Assembly (NCBI GenBank): GCA_963978545.1
Contig: OZ021730.1
Location: 4,814,201-4,878,200, forward strand
Source of the DNA: Linyphia triangularis
Taxonomy: Eukaryota > Arthropoda > Arachnida > Araneae > Linyphiidae
DNA length: 64,000 nt
Direction of reading: 5' to 3'
The notes under the pieces are model-generated. The model searched no databases and had not been told where the DNA came from. It worked only from the letters and a program-made list of their open reading frames with translations. The position numbers and the translations under genes are program-made. This document shows positions 55,511 to 64,000 of the stretch, piece by piece; within the stretch, counting starts at the first letter, position 1, and the number at the start of each line of letters is the position of its first letter.

Positions 55511-56490
55511 CACTTGGTGTTTCACCCATTTCTTCCAACACCAGCCAAAAATCTTCTTTCTATCTTCCTTTCATCGCAAACACTACTTGTCTCATTTTTT
55601 TTTTTCGGCTTCAACCCCCCCCCCCCCCCTCCTACAAATGTCAGCCTTTGTTCATGTTAGAATATATATATATATATAAACACATCCAGTTAATGACGAG
55701 CCGCAATTTCACTTAATTTTTCGCAAACTACTTCGATACAACCAAAACACATTTCCTAATATTTAAAAATACTAATTCGTGCATAATGTTCCCACTGACG
55801 GTCTGGGAATAGACGAAATTCTATAGTTGTTTTTACAATTTTTAAATTATATTTGTAATTGAAATACATTATTTTGTTTTAATTATTTTTTATTTATTTT
55901 GTTTTAAATAAGTTAAAACTATCATCCTAATAAAAATACTTAAAAAATATTTTATTTTAAATTTTATTTATAAATTTAAAAATGTTCCGCATTGCTGGAA
56001 AAACTGGGGATCAAACGTCGTATATATACGTGCTTGACCGTCAGTGGGTTAAGAAATTGTAAAAGCCGTTTGTTATATTTTAAATTTACTGTGGCTGGTA
56101 CCCAGTAAAATAACAGATGTAAACGCATTATTAATTCAGAAACCTCACAAACATGTACAACAACACGAATTCTTTCTCGTTAAATTGCAGCGACATGACG
56201 TGTTATGCTCGTATTTAATCAAGTCACAGGAATTCAAGTCCGGATGACAAGGAGTCGGGTAACTTCTCGAAATTACTCTATCATTTCAAAAGGGGCCACG
56301 AAGTAGTGCCGTCCAGGGCTGATTTTTATACCTCTCTAAATTTGCATACAGTTCTTTCTCCTACATGAAAATTGCCATCTGTCGGTTGAAATTTGAACTA
56401 TTATTTTTGAGAAGAAAAGGTATGCAAATTTAGATTGGTTTAAAAAGCTACTAGTCACTGCATTAAAATTAGTCTGCATCATGTAGTTAG
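55511..56490. other. Intergenic DNA with simple repeats and a Helitron-derived scrap
   Basis: Poly-C at 55616-55629 and (TA)n at 55661-55678. About 55960-56050 (gctggaaaaactggggat) matches, in reverse, part of Helitron copy 2 near 36715-36800. The string ggtacccagtaaaa at 56097 also begins block B. Confidence 0.5.
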
Positions 56491-56499
56491 AAAAGAAAG

Positions 56500-57480
56500 A
56501 ACGAGCGTTACTGGTGAAGTTAGTTTGTCGGAATGGCAGTAATTTGGCAACTGCAATGCGAGACTATCGACGCTTAAAAGAATTTGTAATAGGGCCTATG
56601 TCACGGCAGGCTTTGAAGAAGATTAGTAAATTTGAAGAGACTGCAGAGTTGGGCGTGTTGCAAGGAAGAGGACGAAAATGGTTTGTAAAAGAAACAGGGG
56701 GGGGGGGGAATTGCTCTGGCCAAGGTCGAAAGAGCGACCAGTTCCCAATATTCTTCGACAAGTTATTGAGCAGTGTAAAACGTTTGTCCTTCCCTTTGTC
56801 TAAAGCATTAAAGGTTTTTCGATCCATTGTAAACTGGTATCCTTATAAGATCCCCGTTGGACAAGTAGTGAAATCTACTGACGCGGGTAAGCGCACTCAA
56901 TTTTCTAAAATAGTTTTAGCCGTAATAATCGTTGATTATGGGCCTTGGAACATTTTAAAGGTCGGAAGAGGCACATTTTACATTAGATGGAGCAGTGAAT
57001 ACTCACAAATGTCACATACGGGGTACATCAGAAACTAATTTTGTGCAAAACAGCCTTTGCATCCTGATTACAATATTGTATGGTGTGGTAAATTCGTTCT
57101 TGGTCCCTTTTTTTTCTGGGGAGCACGCCCCGTGGCCCTCAGGGGTTCGATTACGAGGGTCCGCTACTGCTATCTTTCTCGGCAACAACACATTCCTGCC
57201 CTTCAGAATGATAGTGTTTAGAGACTACTGTCTTGATGTAAGATAGTGCACCACTTCACACTGCACGACCAGTGACAGCACTACTTCGTGCCCACTTTGG
57301 AGATGATCAGAGCGACAAAGCGGTAGAATGCTGAAACTATTCCTTGAACTACTAAGGATTCCCAAAACGATTCCGTATTCTATCATTTCAGCGCTGAATC
57401 TCATGATACAGAGTTCTACCGGCGAATAACGCCAACAAATATATGCCACAAAACTTACTACTCATTTTTTATTTTTATTT
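56500..57480 (+). pseudogene. Mariner-like transposase (DUF4817-type HTH plus DDE region), decayed
   Basis: The frame starts VCRNGSNLATAMRDYRRLKE, then GPMSRQALKKISKFEETAEL, the HTH seen also at 26.1 kb. After a poly-G tract and damage it continues NWYPYKIPVGQVVKSTDAGK, RTQFSKIVLA and DYGPWNILKV, then in another frame AVNTHKCHIRGTSETNFVQ and ILYGVVNSFLVPFFSGEHAP. These follow the order of a DDE transposase of the Tc1/mariner group (PWNILW, then F-LDGAVNTHN-R-WG). The catalytic Asp expected after PWNIL is not readable. No intact terminal repeats were found. Confidence 0.72.
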
Positions 57481-57640
57481 TTCCAATAAGATCAAGTAGA
57501 TATAAGAAAAAGTAGAAAAAGCAGTATTTTTCCATACGAAAAAAATTCATTTTATGCCTTTTTTATTACGATACACAATTTTAAAAGGACTATTTTAAAC
57601 AATTAGAATAATTATTAGAGATTACACGAGTACTTTTTTT
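57311..57640 (+). repeat. Dispersed repeat R2, copy 2
   Basis: Partner of 34531-34870 (see that entry). It directly follows the transposase remnant, so R2 may be its 3' non-coding end. Confidence 0.75.
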
Positions 57641-58405
57641 TTTAAAAATGATGAATAAAAGAAACGATTTTTGCCAAAAACATCAGTTTTTTTAAATTAT
57701 TAGTTGAATAACAACAAAAAAGCAAAGCAATTCCAACCAATGTCAGTTTTTGACTTACACAATTTTATTTTTAGGAATGGAACTAATAAAAATTTTGAAT
57801 TGAATATCTTAACAATTAAATAAAAATAAAAATTAAGTACAGACAAATATACCTGAAAAATTTCAGTCATTTAATAAATAGATCTTCATTAAGGAGATCT
57901 TTGTTTAAAGTTAGTTATTTTTTGAAATTATTTTTACAGTTCTGTATTATCAAAGCGTCCTTGATCGTTGCGCTAAAAACTATTCATTGGTTGATGTTTG
58001 GAAACAAATCCCAAGTCGTCTCTGATTGGCGCACTTCCCGCGTCTTCCGTTTACTCACTTCCGGCAGAGTCTCTCCGTTTGTTTTCAATGCATTTGTCAT
58101 TTCGTTTCAAGGATTGTTTTGCTTTTAAAAACTCAATTGAGAAGCAACTATTTAAAAAAATTAGAGCTTTTAGCTCAAATGAGATACAAAGAGAAATTTA
58201 TTATAGATGAAGGGATCGATTTATCCAATCCATTGGATGTGTTTTTAAAGCAAACTGTCTGTTGATGATTCCAGATATTGGCGAGAAGTCTCGTTTAGAT
58301 ACGTTTATATGTACCAAATTTTGTTTTAGATACCCAATTTGATGAAATATAAAAAAAAAATGCAATATAATTTTACATTTTAAGACATAAATAATATATT
58401 TAATT
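57641..58405. other. Intergenic DNA with overlapping unassigned ORFs
   Basis: The frame ending at 58265 reads LLAQMRYKEKFIIDEGIDLS, then NPLDVFLKQTVC and a stop, which is coding-like but not identified. The string tcaaagcgtccttgat near 57950 recurs at 62465 and, inverted, at 35595. Confidence 0.35.
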
Positions 58406-58810
58406 CTAGCTGAATACCCGAGCTTCGCTACGAAATGTTAACAAGTGCAATATTTTAGCTTGCTGTGAGGCCTCGCGTTGCGGAAATATGTCATTCGTGT
58501 ATAGGTTCCAGTTTTGGGATAAAAGGACGAGATAATCCGGAACATCCGCTCTATGGGTTAAAAAATAAAATTTTAAAGGTATGTTTTTCAAAAGTCCAAT
58601 TGGAATTACACAACTACTTATGTTGAAAATTTCAGAGCTGTAGCTTAATAGAAATCGTTTTGTAAAATATGCAGTAATTACAAAAAATTAATTAAAAAAG
58701 AACTAACCAAAAGTTTAAAATTTTGTTTTTCTAAAGTCTAATTAGAAGACCAAAACTACTTATGTTGAAAATTTTAGAGATGTAGCCCTATTAAAAATCG
58801 TCCTCATCTT
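58406..58810 (-). mobile_element. Helitron 3' portion, copy 3
   Basis: Read on the minus strand it ends cgtagcgaagctcgggtatt then cagCTAG, followed by AATTAA. Upstream blocks (gcgaggcctcacagcaagct, ggataaaaggacgagataat in plus orientation, and gctctgaaattttcaacata) match Helitron copy 2. The 5' end is missing or diverged beyond about 58810. Confidence 0.72.
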
Positions 58811-59646
58811 TCAGAAATCTGTGGCTTTTAATCTGCGAAACATTATTTGATCCAGTTTTCTTACCACATTGCGGAACGAAGCAACATCACCCGTACTTCC
58901 TTCTTGAATACACTTTATTCATTATGATTAAAATTTATAACTATGGATAAATACTAAGACTGAGAAAGACACAGTTTGTATGCACAAACACGGAGGTCAA
59001 ACAACAACCGGAAGTAGCAGAAAGTCTCTGTGGTCTCGTCCGGTTTACAGCGCCATCTATGCACAGCTTCTCACTTCAAGTCATGATACTCAGAAGCGGT
59101 TCATGTCCCTGTTTTTTGCGGAATCTCCAGTCGCTGCTAGATGACACGGTTACAGACCTAAAGAATATATAATTCCAATGCATTTCTTAACTATTTTATT
59201 AAAATTTTTATCCAGAAAAAAAGTTTTTTAGCAATTCTATTGGTTGTGTCATAGAATAATAATTTTTACAATTTCCTTAGTATTTTACTCGCATAATTTG
59301 TCGATAAATATTTTTTTGGCCAATCATCACTCTTGATTTTAAAAATATATCTAGAGCTATTTCTTTAAAGATTAATAATCGAACTGAAGTTTCTATAACT
59401 ATATTGTCAATGTTTTATTTCTTTTTGTTAAATATACTATATGGGACATATATATATAAAAAAAATTTGTAAAATTTTTAAATACTAAATGCTTGATTAT
59501 TTCAGTTGTTAAATTTTATCAAAATATCTAGATTCATAACAAGTCATTTGTCTTAAAAGGATAATTTAATTTTATGAAAATTTATAAATAAAAAGTCAAA
59601 CAAAAAACTTTATTTACTATTCATAACATTAATATACATTCAAACA

Positions 59647-59678
<32 letters not shown>

Positions 59679-59910
59679 CGTAACCATATAATATTTACAA
59701 ATTTATATTGCAAAAAAAATTATTGCAGTTGATATTTGTTTGCTATTGAAACATTATTTAAGTAAATTTTATGAAAATTTTAAAATGTGAATTCTCTTCA
59801 AGTTCTAAAGAAATTAGAAAGCAACTTTAGTGCATCCGTAAGTTAAAAAAAAAGCACTATAAAAAATAATTCTAGCTATCTTTCCTCTGCCAAGAAGTTG
59901 AGAATAATAT
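58811..59910. other. Intergenic DNA, partly higher GC
   Basis: A GC-richer patch at about 58980-59160 contains cagcgccatctatgcacagc. A poly-A tract lies at 59651-59678. No gene or classified element is supported. Confidence 0.45.
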
Positions 59911-60096
59911 GGGTTGGTTGGTTGGTTGTTTTGAGATTATCTGGCGCCGTCAGCAACACGAGGGCTATAATGCGCCGAAACATTCGTCATTAAACAAGCC
60001 AACATACATTTACAAACACCCATGCCAAATCGGGACTCGAGATCGCAACCTCGCGGTCTAGAAGCTAGCATGCTAACCACTATACCGTTTGGTCAG
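59911..60096 (-). mobile_element. SINE family 1, copy 8
   Basis: The reverse complement gives the full head (with gctgaccaaacgg), a B box damaged to gatctcgagtccc, the body and a CCAA tail of four units. It sits directly upstream of block B copy 2, at the point where the match to copy 1 begins. Confidence 0.92.
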
Positions 60097-60099
60097 CTA

Positions 60100-62390
60100 A
60101 ATGGTACACAGTAAAACCCTTTTAACAAAGGACATTTCATGAATTTCACATCAGTATTTTATCGTATAGAACATCTAATGATAAAGTAGATCGAAAGTAC
60201 TTTTAAAAAAATATTGAACGCATAACTTGGGAGCACTCCGTTATTCAAAACACACCACCTCTGGTATACTACCTCTCTCTCTTTAAAAACCGGTACATTT
60301 CAAAATAATGGCCCACGTTTAAAGTTAGAGTGGGCAAAGCCCTTTCCAGCAACAGAGACATTCTTTGTCCTCCATGGAAGTGTACTGGGATGTGTCCTGT
60401 ATAATTTTTATACATTTGACTTTCCAATGAACAGAGATAATTTCAATCAATTAACAGCTTTTTATGCAGATGACACTGTAATAGTCGCAAAATCTATAAA
60501 TACGAACAAAGCAATTGACGATATGCAAAACATCCTGCCAGAAATCGAAAAATGGTGTTCTCGATGGAAAGTGGCCCATCAATGGGTCAAAATCACAACT
60601 TCTAGTAATCAGACTTAACAACAAGAGCAAAAAGAAGGTTTTTGAGCTTCACTTGTTCGGTGAAAAAATCCCTACTATTAGGAGGGAAACTACTTAGGTC
60701 TTTCTATTAACTCCCAACATAATTGGAACCACCATATAGTTACAGAAGTTGGTAAAGCGTATGGTATCGCGAATAAATGAAGACCTATTATTGGCAGTCA
60801 ATCAAAGATGGGATTACATCTGAAAAAGAAAATTTACATTAGCTGCATACGTCCCATCCCAACTAAAGCTACTCCAGCATGGACGACTGCAACCAAAGCT
60901 AACATCAGAAAACTCCAAATTGCACAAAATCGCATTTTAAGAGAAATGGCTGGAACAACGAGATACATACGCAATTCACTGATTCAGAGAGATCACAAAA
61001 TTGAATTTGTTAACGCGAATACGAATATTAAGTTCTATAAAAACGCCAAGTGTGCCAACTCCATTTTATAAGCTAACATAGTCTAAAATTTGGATCAGGT
61101 ATCCATGGTAGGAAGGAGTTTTGGTATCAATCTCAATGGATGATAGCGTGATTTTTGTGTTTTCAACGCACTTCGATCACGAACATGGTAACTAATAATA
61201 TAAAGCTACCTTAATGAACATTTAGAAGCTATCAACTAACAAAAAATTACCTCCCATACATTCGCTGTATCGATACATTTGGATGTAAATTGTAACTGCG
61301 ATCAGCACGTTACGGTTTGCACGAAACTCCGCACACTAACGGTCCATTAAAAGAAATACTACTATTAAGAAATCAATTTCAGTGTTAAATGGACCACCTC
61401 TACCGCAGTGTTACCTTCCAAAGGAAACTGTAGCGCCATTGTGGCAGAAAACAGAAACTTCCTGCAATTATTTAATTTTATTATTGAATTTGAAAGATGT
61501 TGAATAACATGAACTTTTTGATTACAGAAAGCTCCGTTTTGAAACAGATTTAGCATAAGACATTTGGCATTTTTTTTTTCATTTGACTTGTAGAAAATTT
61601 GCCAAAATTAAAAATATATTGTAATTGAAATAAAATTTCACTATAAGAATAAACTAGAATAAAATATAACTTAAAATAAAACCGCTTTCCGGAAACAGGA
61701 ATTTATGTGGAAAAATATATCAAATAAAATCGTGGCAAAGAAATATCCTATACATCTGTACTCTTGTTTTGTTGTTATATTAACCAACTACTTATAATAC
61801 CACCTATAACATTAATGATGATATAAAAACAAAATAAATAAAAAAATTCTGTAAAAGTTCTAATCCTTCTTAAATCAATATAATTTATCACAACTTTTAT
61901 ATTTTATAATTTTTTTATATAACCTTTTTCATTCATGGTCATCTTGATGTTTATTGTGTTCTCCTGAAAATTCTGCTTTTGCGACAAAAGTTGCGAGATC
62001 AGAGATGATAAAGAATAATTTCGGATATATCCTGTATGATTTTAATTGTTTTCAGGCGAATCTACATAGTGTCTTTCCACAGAAATGTAATCTTATAACT
62101 TTATCTTTATCCAAGCATTTACTAACAATATAGAGGCTCCTTCAATGGGAATTGGAGATTTAGAAACATTTAATGAACTAAAGTACTTGCACTGTATCGA
62201 TATGCATCTCGATATAAATTGTATTTACAACCAGCACAAAACTCAGCGAACATGGTCCGTAAACAGGAATTCTAAAACTTTTGAAAGCGATTTTAAAATA
62301 TTAAAGGACTTTTGTAGTCGTTAGCTACCATGAGAAGCTACTTTAGTTATGGTAGTAAAAAGTAGAAACTTTCTACAGTTGTTGGAAATT
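60100..62390 (+). repeat. Duplicated block B, copy 2
   Basis: Collinear with 38209-40245 (see that entry) with numerous indels. Both copies carry the RT fragment, the ctgtatcgatacatttgga block and the agaaactttctaca hairpins in the same order and orientation. Confidence 0.7.
60370..61080 (+). pseudogene. Jockey-type reverse transcriptase fragment, second copy
   Basis: Frames read NQLTAFYADDTVIVAKSINT, EIEKWCSRWK, then IYISCIRPIPTKATPAWTTA and LQIAQNRILREMAGTTRYIR. They align with the copy at 38.4-39.1 kb and with jockey ORF2. It retains a longer C-terminal part than that copy, but has stops and frameshifts around 60615 and 60690-60780. Confidence 0.85.
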
Positions 62391-64000
62391 GCTTTTTTGT
62401 TTTGAAGAAATTGGAGGAATTGTTTTCGTAATCGTTAGCTACCGTGGGAAGCTGCTCCGTTATACCAAAGCGTCCTTGATAATGAAACTCTTACTACAAG
62501 CGAGTCAGATGGGTCGGTTTCCGGCAATGGCGGATCCAGCCAGGGGGCGCCCCCCCTCAGGTGGAGTATTTTTTTACAATTTATTTACAGAAATAAATAA
62601 ATAATAATAAAAATAATTTTTTTTCCAAGTTTTTTTTTATAAGTTCACGCAACAATTACATTTTAACCTTCATATAATTTCCGAAAAAAGCAAAAAAAAA
62701 AAAAAGCTTATTTTTGTACCAAGGTTCTATTTATAGCCTTCTCTCTTCCCAATCAAACGGACGTTGGAAGACTGTACAAGTATTCAAACCTCCACTACCT
62801 TGACCTTAGCGATATCTTGGATCCCTGATACCCGATACCTTTTCTGTCGAGTGGGAGGAAGAGATTTGACTCACATGTGTAATGTCCAAAGCCAACCATG
62901 GGAAAAAAAGAATAATGAGAGGTTGACTATTTGGGTTACCCACGGAAATGGCCACACCATTCAACTGGATATGGTAATATGCTAAACTTAAAACTTTTGA
63001 AAGAAAGGATCAGCAAGGTTATTTATTAACTGCATTAAGAACTCGTTCAGCTCTAATTTCTGCTTCGGCTTGTAAATATGCGTCATATTTGAATTTCGAT
63101 TAACAATCCTCTCTTGCACCACACTGGAAAGGTATGCCAATTTTTTTAATTTTTTTTTTTACATAAAATAGACTTATAAACAAATCTGTAAGAAGTATTA
63201 TCTGTGTAAAGTAGCACTACAGTAGCAGAAATAATTATTTAAAAAAATATCGCTTTCAAACCCTGTACGAAATCAAACGAATAAATTAAGAAAATAAATG
63301 TGTATGTTTTTTAGGATAATTTGAAAAGTTTTGTACAAATATTTATCTGGACATGCTTTCAAATTCTGTTTTTGTGTGTGTGTGTGTGTGCAGAAGTAGT
63401 GTAAGAAATATTGCACTTTATAAGTAATTATAACGCTTACGGCATAATATATATACATACTTTTAGAGAAGGCTAAGATTACTTTAATTTTATTCTAAGC
63501 CTATTCTTCCAAAACGTATTTTTTGTGAAATTTCTGATTATTGTTCAAAAGTTTCGTGAAAGAAGTCAAATGATATTGCAACTCAAAATGAAGTTCTTAA
63601 ATTTTTTTAAATACAGTGATCCTCCTACAATCTCTCTCTTCCAGTTAAAATTGAAGAATTGGAACAAAATATTTCAGTATGCGATGTTTTTTTAATTTGT
63701 CACGGATTGATATAATTTACCTATTTTGTTTTCATTATTTTAAAAAAATGCCCAGTTGGCGATTATTCTAAAAAAACAACGCTGAAACGGTGAAAATTGT
63801 GATATATTTTTCAATAAACACTGCATTATCCTTTCTTTTAAGTGCAACAGAGCAGAAACAGTCGTTGATGGGAGTTTGCCATTATCTCATTTCATGATTA
63901 GAACACATTTAAAGGCATTTTTATAGCAATTTTAATCAAAATCGTTAAAACCATTTTTTGGTAATCGCTGAAAAACTTAATTTTTTTAATGTCAGCTACT
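62391..64000. other. Intergenic DNA to window end
   Basis: Repeated gttagctaccgtgggaagctg plus caaagcgtccttgat (62425-62480), a GC patch (ggcggatccagccagggggc, 62529-62548), a (GT)n run at 63372-63391 and AT-rich DNA. A 73-codon ORF at 62764-62985 is not recognisable. No gene is supported. Confidence 0.45.

Noticed and set aside
58895..59165. Possible solo LTR
   Set aside because: GC content differs from the surroundings, but no TG...CA ends or target duplication could be found.

Overview
This window is AT-rich eukaryotic DNA with no recognisable host gene. The gene-like content is almost entirely mobile elements and their remains. Jockey- and I-clade LINEs, several tRNA-derived SINE families, hAT, pogo-like and mariner-like DNA transposons, and Helitrons with CTAG ends point to an arthropod. 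An arachnid such as a spider seems plausible, but that is inference; no host marker gene is present.

Layout. 1-5 kb: a hAT transposon (166-4790, 8-bp target duplication) carries a degraded BED-finger transposase with an intron, and a Helitron with a 148-bp minisatellite sits in that intron. 5-15 kb: SINE copies, a 24-bp minisatellite, a foldback element, microsatellites, an unclassified dispersed repeat and a THAP-domain fragment. 15-18.4 kb (minus strand): two tandem jockey-type gag ORFs with a jockey 3' end but no reverse transcriptase. 18.4-28.8 kb: mostly featureless DNA with two MITEs, a SINE, a THAP fragment, a mariner-like HTH fragment and a 283-bp tandem repeat. 28.9-32.8 kb: an element with about 0.5-kb inverted arms around a decayed gene that looks like a FEN1/PIN-type nuclease with a Cys-rich tail. 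This is the best candidate for an under-described system. 33-38 kb: a 5'-truncated jockey copy with a 14-bp target duplication, a THAP pseudogene, and a second Helitron holding a SINE.

38-53 kb is a dense nest. It holds a decayed RT block (38.2-40.25 kb, repeated at 60.1-62.4 kb), a gag-only element (40.4-41.6 kb), and a jockey element (41.6-52.85 kb). The jockey 5'UTR is split by a complete I-clade retrotransposon (41789-47452, both ORFs open, 11-bp target duplication), and its ORF1 is split by a SINE with a 15-bp target duplication.

53-64 kb: an RT fragment of unusual type, an LTR-type gag remnant, a decayed mariner-like transposase, a Helitron 3' end, another SINE and the second copy of the RT-bearing block.

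How the parts work together: the jockey element at 41.6-52.85 kb and the I-clade element encode or encoded retrotransposition machinery. The gag-only elements share 3' ends with the jockey line and the SINEs show LINE-like target duplications, so they probably used such machinery in trans. All functional statements rest on motif reading by eye; no database search was run.
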